Source: Lachnospiraceae bacterium
Lineage (GTDB): Bacteria > Bacillota > Clostridia > Lachnospirales > Lachnospiraceae
DNA: 64,000 nt
Reading direction: 5' to 3'
Assembly (NCBI GenBank): GCA_024687125.1
Contig: JAILFA010000124.1
Coordinates: forward strand, 1 to 64,000
Every line of letters begins with the position of its first letter. The stretch's first letter is position 1. Of this stretch, positions 28,743 to 38,418 are shown piece by piece. A program made the position numbers and the translations under genes. The notes below the pieces were generated by a model that was given only the letters and a program-made list of their open reading frames with translations, did not search any database and was not told the DNA's origin.

Positions 28743-31118
28743 CTACAGGATCCTGATATCCGTGAGTGCGACCTGGTCTCCGGTCAGAGCGACATATACC
28801 GCGCCCTTGTCTTCCGCTATGGTGGAGGTGTTCTCTATGGCGATCCCGAGGTTTTCCGTCCTGAGTTCTATGCGGTTTCCTTTCCTCTCCGCGGATACCG
28901 TACATTCCATCCCTGCCTTGTTGGTCTCCTTCCAGACCTTCCATCCCGGGAAGGCGTCTTTCCTCTTCATCACAAATCTGTTCTGTGCAAATTCATCCGT
29001 ACCCTCGTTCTCACCGTTCAGCTTGATCAGCGCATATTCACGGTAATCCGGGCCGTCGACACAGCCGTTTTCGGAGTAGAAAAGCACAACATACGGACAA
29101 TGCCAGACAAGGCTTGCTCCCGGCAGGGTCGTCGTATGAAACACCAGTTTCAGTCTGTCTTTGAGTTCGATCCCGTCCGTTGATGCAGAACGCGTCCGGT
29201 CGACCTGAACATTCTTTATGTCAGATTCCATATGATCGATAAAGCTCACGGCTTCCGCGATCCTCGGGATATCTCCTGCGCCCGCGGTCTCACCGGTCGG
29301 TTCGGTCACGATATCGCGGATCTCACAATGCTCGCCGGTCAGTCCGATGTACACCGATCTTGTGCTGTCCGGTAGCGCGATGATCATCTCCCTTCTGCAG
29401 ACAGGGCCGTCCATGATCAGCCGTACATGATCCTCAAACCGCACGGCGACGATCTCATACGGCGTGTCGGCATCCTTCTTTTTCTCAGCGTATACCGACT
29501 GTTTCCGGTCGATCGAGACTGTCTCGATCCTGCGCACCCCGGTGGAGATCTCATGGTCATCAAACCAGAATTCCCCGTATTCCAGATAACGATACTCGTC
29601 GATCGTCTTTTTATCGTCGTGGATCCGCCGGTCGTAGGAATCAAAAAGGATGATCGAAGGGGCGCTGAATCCGTCCGAAAAACCTTCTGCGGCGGTGCAG
29701 CGGAAGCTGATCCGGATGGCGTCATTCTCGACAGGGATCCCCCGCAGGACCTGATCTCTGTATTCGCCGCAGGAAATCTCTGTCTCAATATTTTCCGTTT
29801 CCTCCGCCTGTGCACCGCTGTCCATATCGATGATCTTCACCATGATATCAGCGAACTCCGGATCAAACGTTTCTCCGGCCCCTTTGACGAAGGCTTCTCT
29901 GGCGACAAAAGAAGGGCGCGCGTCACGGAATCTCTTCCTGGTCGTCATGGCCACATACGCATCGGCCACCCCGATGATCCTGGCAATCTCCGGGATTTCC
30001 TCACCCTTTAATCCCTCCGGGTAGCCTGTCCCGTTATATCTCTCATGACTGCTGTAGGCGCCCTGCACCAGATACGGATACTCCGTGATGTTCGACAGGA
30101 TCTCCCTGCCGAGCACAGGCTTTAACCGCATCGCTTCCGCATCCCACTTGCCGGGGTCCGCCTCATTCTTGATGACCTTGTCTGGGATACCGATCATACC
30201 GACATCATGCAGCAGCGCCGAATAATATACCTTTTCGCATTCATCAGCGCTCTTGCCGCTCATCTCGGCGATCCTCCGGGCGTAATCCGCAACCCTGGCG
30301 GAAACGCCTGTGGCATAGCTGTCCTTCTTCTCGACGGCGGAAACAAAGGCCGTAGCGGTCTGATCAAACAGCCGCTTCATATGCGTCTGCTCGATCTCCA
30401 TGTTTTCGAGTTCGATCCTGTGCGCCCGTTCCACCTCATCGTTGATATCGATATAGGAAAAGATATACAGTGCGATCGAAACAGCCACCATCGACATATT
30501 GACGATTGAGATCCCGTAGGCAAAGATCTGAAGGATCCCGCAGCCGATCGGAACAAAAATGTAAAGGACCATGGAGATATAGATCAGTCTGCTGAAGATC
30601 TTCCGGTACTGTCTGATGACGGTATACTGTATGATCGGACAAATGACCGGTATGATATACGCGACCAGGAAACCGCTTCCTCTATGATATCTGTTGGATC
30701 CGTCAAAATAGTAGTAGAAATTCGTAAACGCGGAGATCACGGCGAGGGCCATTCCCAGCGCGGAGATCATACCGACCTCCCGCAGCCTTCGCGGAGGGGA
30801 TTTCATCCCGCCCTCCGTCACGGTCCAGTCCATCAGATACCTGTTGAATCCGAACACGATCGCCGACGTCAGGAAGAACACAAAAAAGTTGCTGATCCTC
30901 ACCATATAGTATCCGGTAAGGCTCAGATCCCCGGCGTAGATATAGGCCATCCGGTCGAACCAGAGCAGGAAAAAGGCGACCACCTCCATGAAGATCAGTG
31001 TCCTTTTTCTGCTCGGAGAAAGGAATCTCGTAAAGAGAAGCAGGAACACCATCGTGGCGCAGGCCCCGCACAGGAACAGCATGATATCCAGTTGGTACTC
31101 TTTCATGAGGGCAAACAT
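28743..31118 (-). CDS. Membrane HD-GYP protein with two C-terminal beta-rich domains
   Basis: About seven hydrophobic segments (to about residue 235), a coil (ENMEIEQTHMKRLFDQ), an HD-GYP domain (SALLHDVGMIGIPDKVI, HERYNGTGYPEGLKGEEIP, IIGVADAYVAMT), then about 350 residues that look like two copies of one beta-rich module. Both copies end in nearly the same strand pattern (VYIGLTGEHCEIRDI and VYVALTGDQVALTDI). HD-GYP enzymes hydrolyse cyclic-di-GMP. Here the usual HHERWDG is SHERYNG, losing one His and the Asp, so metal binding and activity are in doubt. ATG 31118 lies 14 bp after the receiver gene, behind AAGGGG. Confidence 0.87.
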   Translation of the reverse strand: MFALMKEYQLDIMLFLCGACATMVFLLLFTRFLSPSRKRTLIFMEVVAFFLLWFDRMAYIYAGDLSLTGYYMVRISNFFVFFLTSAIVFGFNRYLMDWTVTEGGMKSPPRRLREVGMISALGMALAVISAFTNFYYYFDGSNRYHRGSGFLVAYIIPVICPIIQYTVIRQYRKIFSRLIYISMVLYIFVPIGCGILQIFAYGISIVNMSMVAVSIALYIFSYIDINDEVERAHRIELENMEIEQTHMKRLFDQTATAFVSAVEKKDSYATGVSARVADYARRIAEMSGKSADECEKVYYSALLHDVGMIGIPDKVIKNEADPGKWDAEAMRLKPVLGREILSNITEYPYLVQGAYSSHERYNGTGYPEGLKGEEIPEIARIIGVADAYVAMTTRKRFRDARPSFVAREAFVKGAGETFDPEFADIMVKIIDMDSGAQAEETENIETEISCGEYRDQVLRGIPVENDAIRISFRCTAAEGFSDGFSAPSIILFDSYDRRIHDDKKTIDEYRYLEYGEFWFDDHEISTGVRRIETVSIDRKQSVYAEKKKDADTPYEIVAVRFEDHVRLIMDGPVCRREMIIALPDSTRSVYIGLTGEHCEIRDIVTEPTGETAGAGDIPRIAEAVSFIDHMESDIKNVQVDRTRSASTDGIELKDRLKLVFHTTTLPGASLVWHCPYVVLFYSENGCVDGPDYREYALIKLNGENEGTDEFAQNRFVMKRKDAFPGWKVWKETNKAGMECTVSAERKGNRIELRTENLGIAIENTSTIAEDKGAVYVALTGDQVALTDIRIL

Positions 31119-31132
31119 ATGGCTGAACCCCT

Positions 31133-31894
31133 TTACCTTTTTCGGCGAATAAAGAATTCCCGGAGCTTTTCAAGAAGTTCTTCCCTCTTGATGGTCTTCA
31201 GGAAATATCCTTCCGGCTTCAGGGCGACGACCGCCATGACACTTTCCTTATCCCCTTTGCCGGTCAGAAAGATCACCGGTATCGAACGGGTCTCCTCGTC
31301 ACTCCTGAGCATTTCCAGAACCTGCGGGCCGGTGGTGATCGGCATCTCATGGTCCAGCAGGATCAGATCCACCTTGTTATTTCCGAGCCACTTGATCGCC
31401 TGCAGACCGGAGTTTGCCATAGAGACCTTGTATTCATCCTTGAGCCATTCCCGCACAAGCTTCAGATAGCGCGGATCATCGTCGACGATCAGGACGCTCT
31501 TTCTCTTCTCTCCCACGCTCACTTTGCTGATGTACTCTGTGACCACACGGACAAATTCGGTATTGTCGACCGGCCGGATGAACGCTTTGCAGATCTGATC
31601 CGAAGGTACATGATCGCTGACAAAATGCACATCCTCCTGCTCCCCGACCACAACTATCTGCTGATCATTTTCATCCATCTTTTCGGACAGGAAATGCAGG
31701 ACCTCCTCGGAAGGTCTTGTCTCATCGCCCATGCAAACGCCGATCAGAGATACATCCCTGATATTTGCGTTGATAGCGTCGATCGTACAGGGCACAAATT
31801 CGCAGGTCACCCCGGCATCCTGCACCTTTTTGATCAGCACGCGGGCGATAAAGGATTCCTTCTCACTGATCATGATCATCTGGTTCTTCGGCAT
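31133..31894 (-). CDS. Double-receiver response regulator with no output domain
   Basis: The C-terminal half is a receiver with the full pocket (VLIVDDDPR, LILLDHEMPITTG, FLTGKGD, a Lys near LKTIKREE). The N-terminal half (MPKNQMIMISEKESF to EYISKV) has receiver-like length and strand pattern but no recognisable phospho-acceptor Asp, so it is a probable pseudo-receiver. No DNA-binding or enzymatic domain follows. It lies between the propeller kinase and the HD-GYP gene and could carry the signal between them. ATG 31894 follows AAGGAGG by 6-7 nt. Confidence 0.85.
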   Translation of the reverse strand: MPKNQMIMISEKESFIARVLIKKVQDAGVTCEFVPCTIDAINANIRDVSLIGVCMGDETRPSEEVLHFLSEKMDENDQQIVVVGEQEDVHFVSDHVPSDQICKAFIRPVDNTEFVRVVTEYISKVSVGEKRKSVLIVDDDPRYLKLVREWLKDEYKVSMANSGLQAIKWLGNNKVDLILLDHEMPITTGPQVLEMLRSDEETRSIPVIFLTGKGDKESVMAVVALKPEGYFLKTIKREELLEKLREFFIRRKR

Positions 31895-31913
31895 TTTGGT
31901 CCTCCTTAGCGTC

Positions 31914-34900
31914 TTACTGTCCGATCAGCGCTTCCATTCCATCCCAGTCAAACTCAGAAAGCATTTTCGTAAGTGCTTTGACTCTCCGTTCATCCTCCGG
32001 CGGGAGTGCGTATTCATTAAGCTCGCTCAGGATCATTTCCACGGAATCATAATCCATCTGCGGGATCACTTCGGCAAGCGCCGTGTACGCGCCCCGGAGC
32101 GTCTTCTCGGAGATCATCTCCTTATCCTCATTATCCGGTTCGCTGTGAAGCCTTTCGAGTTTTTCGCGGTACGCCTCGTAATCCGACAGCAGCTTTTCCG
32201 TGTTTTCCCGGATAAACTCCCTGTCATCCCTGTTTCCGGCGTCCTCAAGAGCCGCCGCGAACTCCGACAGTTCCATGGCCCCGATGATCCTGGCGGAGCT
32301 CTTCAGACTGTGCACCTTGATCGTATAGAGCCGGATACTCTCCTCCTGACAGGACTGACGTATGACCTTGACATTGTCATCGATCGTTTCCAGGAAAAGA
32401 TTGAGCGAAAAGATATAATTGGATATCCCGCCGGAATTCCGGATCCCTTCCTCGACATCCAGACCGGGTGTCTCGTAGATCCATCCCATCTCCTGCGGCA
32501 TCTCCTCAAGTTCCTGTACAGCATCCTCCTGAGAAGGCTTTTCCATCATCTCTTCCGGAATGTGCCGCATGATCGTTCTTTCCAGCGTCTGGCTGTCGAT
32601 CGGCTTTGCCAGATAGCCGTTAAAGCCCTTGGACTTATAGAATTCCTCGCCGGAAGCCGCGTTCGCGGTAAGAGCATATACCGGAAGATCCGGATCCGTC
32701 TCGCGGATCTTGGCCACGGTCTCCACCCCGTCCATACCGGGCATCATATGGTCAAGGAGCACCACATTGAACTTCGTCTCCCGGATCTTTTCCAGGCATT
32801 CCTCACCGCTCTTTGCGGTTGTGACAAAGACCCGGGTGGGCTTCAGCAGACCCTTGATCACGTTCAGGTTCATCGGTGTGTCATCGACGACCAGGATATC
32901 CGCATCCGGAGCGATAAACTGCGGAACATACGGGCCCTTGGAAGCATTGTCCTCATGCTCCATGAAAACACCGACCGGCGTTCTGTCGACGATCCTCTGC
33001 TTTACCGTGAGGATGAACTCGGATCCCTCGCCGTAAACGCTTTCACAGTCGAGCGTGCCTCCCATGAGGAGCGCGAACCTGCGCGAGATATCCAGTCCCA
33101 GTCCTGTTCCCTGGATGCCGCTGTTCTTCTGCTCATCCAGGCGCTCATACGCAGTGAAGAGCTTTTCCTTATCCTCTTCCTTAACCCCGATACCGGTATC
33201 CTTGACGGAAAAACGGAGCGTGCATTCATCATCCTCCCGTTCCTCCATGGAAACGCACAGGGAAAAGCCTCCGACATCGGTGTATTTCAGTGCGTTTGTC
33301 AGAAGATTCAGAACGATCTGCTTGATCTTTCCGGCATCCCCGTACAGCCGCGAAGGAAGGATCTCATCGATGGTCACGTCGAAGATCAGTTCCTTTTCGG
33401 TACTCCGCATCCGGATCATGGATACGATAGAGCGAAGCATCTCCTGCGTATCGTATTCCTGCTCCCCCAGATGCATCTTGCCGGACTCGATCTTGGACAT
33501 ATCCAGGATATCATTGATGAGTGAAAGCAGTGATTCCGACGCATTCCGGATATCCAGGGAATAATTGACCATCGAAACGAAATATCCCTTCGGCACGCCG
33601 GTCGCGTCCTCCCGCAGCGCCATTTCGTTCATTCCCATGATCGTATTGATCGGCGTGCGGATCTCATGGGACATGTTTGCCAGGAACCTGGATTTGGCGG
33701 TATTCGCTCTTTCCGCTTCATCCCTGGCCCGGCTTATCTCATCATACTGTCTGCGGATGACCGTGTTCTTGATCACGCGCCATACGATATAGCCGGTAGC
33801 GAACACGACGATGATCAGCGCCAGCAGGCGGATGATCGGAAGTTCAAAAAGACGTGCTCTCTTCTGGATCCGGAAGGTCTCATCCAAAAGCTCGTTTCTT
33901 CCGGCACTGTCCAATACACGAACATGCAGGATATAGCTGCCGTATCCCAGTCCCGTGAACTCCAGAGGCTTCAGTTCGCTTCTGGCGACCATGATGCCCT
34001 CGTTCTCCTTGCCCTCCAGATACACATGGATCATCGGGTTCAAAAGTGTATAGTCGAGAACAGCGGCATCGATCCGGATCCTTCCCTCCGACGAGGGCAG
34101 TTCATAGGTCCCGTTTTCTTCGGGAAAGATCTGCTCCCCGCCGAAGGTAACGGAACTGATCGCCGCCTTTACAGGGATCCGCTCCTGTGACAGATCTTTC
34201 GTATTGACCTTGCATGCACCGTTCCTGCCGGCAATATACAGATATCCCTGTGCGTCAAAAACACTGTAGGAATTTGAAGTCGGCGTACTTGTCAGCCCGT
34301 TCTCGACCTTGTAGATCCTGTAGTCCGTCACCGTATCGCCGGTCATATCAGCGGCGCTCACCGCATAGATACCGTTGGAGGCGATGATCCACATATCATC
34401 CGTATCATCGAAGTACAGGTCATAGTTGTTGTTATACGGAAAAGACGTCACCTCTCTGATCTGCCCGTCCTTCAGATATTCGATGGAATTCGACGTGACG
34501 ATCCAGGTCACCCCTCTGGTCTTATCCTTTTTGATCCGCAGGATCACATCGCTGGTCAGACCGTCATCTCTCCCGATCCGCCTGACATCGGAACCGGTGA
34601 TCACATAGATGCCGTCTCCGTCCGTACCGACATAGATCTCTCCGTTATCTCCCTCCTCCACAGTAAGAAATACGGTATTTTTGACGTCCTCACCGGCACC
34701 AACCGTCTCGGTGACGCGACCGTTCCTGATCTTTGCAAGGCCGCCGTTTGTTCCGGCGAGGATCGTCCCATCACTCATCTGAGCGGTACAGCGCACCTCA
34801 TCATCCGGCATGCCGTTTTCCGTTGTAAACCTGGAGATCTTCCCGTCTCTTCCGTAGCAGACAAGTCCCAGTCCCTTGGAAAAAGTGGAGATCCAGAGAT

Positions 34901-36167
34901 TGCCGTCCCTGTCTTCTTTGAGGCAGCGCACCCGCGCATCACCGACATACGCGGTCAGTCCGTTGCTAATCGCACGGCCGCTGTGATCAAGGATACGGAT
35001 ACCGGCATTCGTACCGATATAGAGATCATCACCGTGGAAACAGACGGCATTGGTAACCTCCTCAGCTATGCCTGCCTTTTCAAAAAGATCGACAAAGCTG
35101 TTTCTGACGATCTTCATCACACCCTGTGTGGAGGAAGCGACCCACATATTTCCCTGATAATCGGAGGTCATCATCTCGATCCCGCTGTTCATCGGAAGCC
35201 CCTCCAGGACATGAAATGCCTTATGTTCATCGAAGTACCCGATCTGGCTCAGGGATGACACCCAGACTCTTTCGCAGTCGTAGCTGATCCAGTGGGCACC
35301 GGTAAGGGGGGTCGTAGAGATGCGCTCCATGCCCGATAAGACAGTATCACCGAAATCACCGTAATAGACACTGTCGCCCTCCGTACACAGATAGATCTTG
35401 CCGTCGTGCCGGGGATCCGCGAGGATCGAAGTGATCGTTTCCATCCCAAGCTCTTTGCCGGTATATGCTCCGGTCACTCTTGCCTCCTCGATCCTGAAGA
35501 TGATCCCATTCTTGGTCTGTCCGTAGACTCTTCCCTGCGCATCGGAATCGAGCTTCAGGACCCGTTCATCGCGCAGCCTTTCGTCGTCGACAGGATGCAG
35601 CTGCATCTCAGGATCTGCGTAGCAGACGCCTGCCGTTGTGCCGATATAGACATTTCCCCGGTTATCCTCGGTAAAAACGCGGATCGAGGAGGACGGCAGC
35701 CCCTCTTTGTACGTTAGATGAATGCTCTCATTCCCGTCAATGACCACGACGCCGTTATCGTTGGTTCCGACCCAGATCCTGCCTTTGCTGTCCTCAAACA
35801 GTCCCCGTCCGTTCGTAAGACCGTCGGAGGTATCCATTCGGATAAAGGTCGAACCGTCATAACGGATGATGCCGCTGTATCCGCCGATCCAGATAAATCC
35901 GCTGCCCGCACCCAGGATAAAATTGGCATCCGAGGTCGGCAGGCCGTTAGACGCATCATACATCTGTGTCGTATAGCCGACGTTGCCGATCTGACCGGTT
36001 GCGGCATAACCGCCTCCGACCAGAGCTTCCCCGGCGCTTTCGGATTCGCTGACTTCTGCATTGTCAGCAGCCGCTGCCGCTTCCAGACGCCCGAAAAGCC
36101 CGGCCGGGAGCGCGACGGCCGCGATCAGTGCCGCGATAGTGAGGATCCTTTCGGTCTTCAGCCGCAC
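31914..36167 (-). CDS. Two-component propeller hybrid histidine kinase (HTCS-like) with receiver and HPt
   Basis: A signal peptide is followed by about 700 residues of repeating propeller blades (GFIWIGGYSGIIRYDG, GRIWVGTNDNGVVVIDG, GNLWISTFSKGLG), a Y_Y_Y-type beta domain and one transmembrane helix. The cytoplasmic part has HisKA ([17 protein letters not shown]), HATPase_c, a receiver (VVDDTPMN, VLLDHMMPGMDG), an HPt (KVHSLKSSARIIGA) and a 60-residue helical tail (LRGAYTALAEVI to EFDWDGMEALIGQ). In Bacteroides, HTCS regulators sense glycan fragments; here no DNA-binding domain or sugar-use locus is present. GTG 36167 is 8 nt from GGAGG, while the track's GTG 36173 is only 2 nt away. Its site overlaps the upstream HD-GYP stop. 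Confidence 0.9.
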   Translation of the reverse strand: MRLKTERILTIAALIAAVALPAGLFGRLEAAAAADNAEVSESESAGEALVGGGYAATGQIGNVGYTTQMYDASNGLPTSDANFILGAGSGFIWIGGYSGIIRYDGSTFIRMDTSDGLTNGRGLFEDSKGRIWVGTNDNGVVVIDGNESIHLTYKEGLPSSSIRVFTEDNRGNVYIGTTAGVCYADPEMQLHPVDDERLRDERVLKLDSDAQGRVYGQTKNGIIFRIEEARVTGAYTGKELGMETITSILADPRHDGKIYLCTEGDSVYYGDFGDTVLSGMERISTTPLTGAHWISYDCERVWVSSLSQIGYFDEHKAFHVLEGLPMNSGIEMMTSDYQGNMWVASSTQGVMKIVRNSFVDLFEKAGIAEEVTNAVCFHGDDLYIGTNAGIRILDHSGRAISNGLTAYVGDARVRCLKEDRDGNLWISTFSKGLGLVCYGRDGKISRFTTENGMPDDEVRCTAQMSDGTILAGTNGGLAKIRNGRVTETVGAGEDVKNTVFLTVEEGDNGEIYVGTDGDGIYVITGSDVRRIGRDDGLTSDVILRIKKDKTRGVTWIVTSNSIEYLKDGQIREVTSFPYNNNYDLYFDDTDDMWIIASNGIYAVSAADMTGDTVTDYRIYKVENGLTSTPTSNSYSVFDAQGYLYIAGRNGACKVNTKDLSQERIPVKAAISSVTFGGEQIFPEENGTYELPSSEGRIRIDAAVLDYTLLNPMIHVYLEGKENEGIMVARSELKPLEFTGLGYGSYILHVRVLDSAGRNELLDETFRIQKRARLFELPIIRLLALIIVVFATGYIVWRVIKNTVIRRQYDEISRARDEAERANTAKSRFLANMSHEIRTPINTIMGMNEMALREDATGVPKGYFVSMVNYSLDIRNASESLLSLINDILDMSKIESGKMHLGEQEYDTQEMLRSIVSMIRMRSTEKELIFDVTIDEILPSRLYGDAGKIKQIVLNLLTNALKYTDVGGFSLCVSMEEREDDECTLRFSVKDTGIGVKEEDKEKLFTAYERLDEQKNSGIQGTGLGLDISRRFALLMGGTLDCESVYGEGSEFILTVKQRIVDRTPVGVFMEHEDNASKGPYVPQFIAPDADILVVDDTPMNLNVIKGLLKPTRVFVTTAKSGEECLEKIRETKFNVVLLDHMMPGMDGVETVAKIRETDPDLPVYALTANAASGEEFYKSKGFNGYLAKPIDSQTLERTIMRHIPEEMMEKPSQEDAVQELEEMPQEMGWIYETPGLDVEEGIRNSGGISNYIFSLNLFLETIDDNVKVIRQSCQEESIRLYTIKVHSLKSSARIIGAMELSEFAAALEDAGNRDDREFIRENTEKLLSDYEAYREKLERLHSEPDNEDKEMISEKTLRGAYTALAEVIPQMDYDSVEMILSELNEYALPPEDERRVKALTKMLSEFDWDGMEALIGQ

Positions 36168-36179
36168 GTACACACCCTC

Positions 36180-38318
36180 CTACTCATCCTGATTGTTATA
36201 TTTCTTCAGGATCACCTTGACCTCAGCCAGGGATTCCATGAACACTTCAACACATCTGGGATCAAATTGCGTACCCTTGCCCTCCTCTATGATCTCCAGC
36301 GCTTTGTCGAGCGGGAAAGCCGGTTTATAGATACGTCTGGAAGTAAGCGCGTCAAACACGTCAGCAATCGCCATGATCCGGGCGGAAAGCGGTATGACCT
36401 CTCCATGCAGTCCCTCAGGATAACCGCTGCCGTCCCACCGCTCATGGTGATAAGCGGCCATATTTCTGGCCTCCTTGAGATAGTTTTCTCCTTCCACCGT
36501 GCTGATCGCGTTTTCCATGATGATCTTGCCGGCGACAGTGTGCGTCTTCATGATCTCGTACTCTTCTTCGGTGAGTTTTCCGGGTTTGTTGAGCACCTCG
36601 TCGGGGATGTGGATCTTGCCCACATCATGCAACGGCGCTGACCGCACGACATCGGAAATGAACTTGTCGGAGATCTTTCCCGCGTAATATCCCTTTTTCT
36701 GGAGCCCCTCCACGATGATCCTGACGTAGGCCGCGGTTTTCTGAATATGCGCACCGGTATCCGAATCGCGGTTTTCAACCATATTCGCCATCGTGACGAT
36801 CAGACCGTCCTGCATTTTCGCCGTGGAATCCGACAGCTTTCTGACGTTGCGCATCTGCTCCGCCTGACTCACGGTCATCCTGCAGAGAGACCGATACAGT
36901 TCCTCCAGTTCGTCACCGGTATGGATATCAATGCTTCTGAACCGTTTTACCTGCTCGTCGATGGCTTCCTGTGTATTCGCGGCGTCGGACAGGCCGTCCA
37001 CGAACTGCGTGATGGCGGTCACCGGGAGAATGAGATGATACTGGAGCATCCAGAACCCGAACGCACAGAACAGGATCAGGAATCCAAGGAATACGGTGAC
37101 CATCTCCGCCAGAAAATCGCGTTCCATGGACTCGAGCAGGCTCATATCCACATCCGCCACCGCGTAGCATACGCATTTTCCGGAAGGATCATAGACAGGA
37201 TGATAAGCGGTCAGCAGATGGCCGTATCTGTCGTCGGTGATGAACGGCTCGATCGGCCTGCTGGCCAGAAGATCGGGAAGATGATCGAAGATGCTCTGCT
37301 CAAACGGGATGACGGTTCCCGGTTCTTCTGCTCTCACATCGCCGGCATCGATGTCAAATACGACATGGCAGCCGTCCTCCCGGATCTGATAGACATACAG
37401 ATAAGCAATATCCGTCGAACTGTTCAGGATCTCTTTGAGCAGCTTTTCTGTTTCCGCATACCCCTCTGTATCGCGCCCGTTTTCAAGATATTCCTCGATG
37501 CTGCGGCTATCCAGGACATTGGCGGCGATCCTGGCCGTACCCTTTGCGAGGCGGGAATGCTCGTTCTCGATGGTCTTCTGATAAACCCGCATGCCGATCC
37601 CGGCCGCCACAGCAGAAACACTGATCAGAGATACGCCGAGCACCGACAGGATCTTGGATCGCAGAGACAGGACACGCACATTCATTCCGGACGTCATGAG
37701 TTCATCTGCTTCAGAGACAGGCTTTTGCATCCAGTCTGTAAAGCCGAGTCTTCCGTGCAGTTTCTGCGGGATCAGATGCAGGATGATCAGAGTCAGAAAG
37801 ACGGCGAGCGTCTTATCCGGCAGATCCATGATCAGTTTGGAGAGAAAACACGAGACCTCGGGGCCAAAAAACCCGGTCCCGGAAATGATCGCATTCAGTG
37901 ACTCGCTCTCTGCGGAAATACCATCCATGAACAGAGGGATCAAAGCGCCGAGCCCGCCTCCGATCAGGGTAAACACAGCGATCATGCCGGCGATGCCAAG
38001 TGGTTTCTTATGCCAGCCGCGCCTCGAGAATCTTGCGGCAAAGACCGCGATCAGAACACTTAAGGATCCGTAGTACAGAGCGGTGGGATTCGAAAAACTC
38101 CTGATAATGTTCGTGATAAAGCCGACCAGAACACCCGGAAGATATCCGCCGATGATAGCGACTGTGATCGTACCGACCGTGTCAAGGTAAAGCGGCAGGC
38201 CGGATGATGAAACGAGTGCTCCCAGAAGGATGTTCAGTGCAACACCCGCAGCGCAGACCAGCAAGGCAGTCACATTTTGTTTTCCCTGTGATATGACCCT
38301 GTTCTTATCGCCTTTCAC
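36180..38318 (-). CDS. HD-GYP phosphodiesterase with ECF-S-like membrane domain and HAMP
   Basis: The N-terminal 170 residues resemble the substrate-binding S component of ECF vitamin transporters (LPLYLDTVGTITVAIIGGYLPGVLVGF). An extracytoplasmic sensor between two transmembrane helices, a HAMP-like linker and an HD-GYP domain follow. The HD-GYP motifs are complete (APLHDVGKIHIPDEVLN, THT, YHHERWDGSGYPEG, IADVFDALTSRR), predicting cyclic-di-GMP hydrolysis. The start is GTG 38318, 6 nt after GGAGG; the track's TTG 38354 has no site. Its stop overlaps the ribosome binding site of the propeller kinase gene, so the two are coupled. Confidence 0.87.
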   Translation of the reverse strand: MKGDKNRVISQGKQNVTALLVCAAGVALNILLGALVSSSGLPLYLDTVGTITVAIIGGYLPGVLVGFITNIIRSFSNPTALYYGSLSVLIAVFAARFSRRGWHKKPLGIAGMIAVFTLIGGGLGALIPLFMDGISAESESLNAIISGTGFFGPEVSCFLSKLIMDLPDKTLAVFLTLIILHLIPQKLHGRLGFTDWMQKPVSEADELMTSGMNVRVLSLRSKILSVLGVSLISVSAVAAGIGMRVYQKTIENEHSRLAKGTARIAANVLDSRSIEEYLENGRDTEGYAETEKLLKEILNSSTDIAYLYVYQIREDGCHVVFDIDAGDVRAEEPGTVIPFEQSIFDHLPDLLASRPIEPFITDDRYGHLLTAYHPVYDPSGKCVCYAVADVDMSLLESMERDFLAEMVTVFLGFLILFCAFGFWMLQYHLILPVTAITQFVDGLSDAANTQEAIDEQVKRFRSIDIHTGDELEELYRSLCRMTVSQAEQMRNVRKLSDSTAKMQDGLIVTMANMVENRDSDTGAHIQKTAAYVRIIVEGLQKKGYYAGKISDKFISDVVRSAPLHDVGKIHIPDEVLNKPGKLTEEEYEIMKTHTVAGKIIMENAISTVEGENYLKEARNMAAYHHERWDGSGYPEGLHGEVIPLSARIMAIADVFDALTSRRIYKPAFPLDKALEIIEEGKGTQFDPRCVEVFMESLAEVKVILKKYNNQDE

Positions 38319-38371
38319 CAGGCTCCTCCGTGCGGTGATGCTACATTGTTTCAAATACTCGGATGATCACA

Positions 38372-38400
38372 GGAACGGAGGCGAAAGACGTCTCCGTTCC
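38372..38400 (-). terminator. GC-rich hairpin after pheT
   Basis: GGAACGGAG and CTCCGTTCC pair perfectly over 9 bp with an 11-nt loop, 19 nt beyond the pheT stop. There is no U-tract, so it may be an mRNA-stabilising or Rho-assisted element rather than a classical terminator. Confidence 0.45.
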
Positions 38401-38418
38401 CGTTTAATGTATGGATCT

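Noticed and set aside
31731-33524. 597-residue plus-strand ORF
   Set aside because: Antisense to the propeller kinase, with no recognisable domain.
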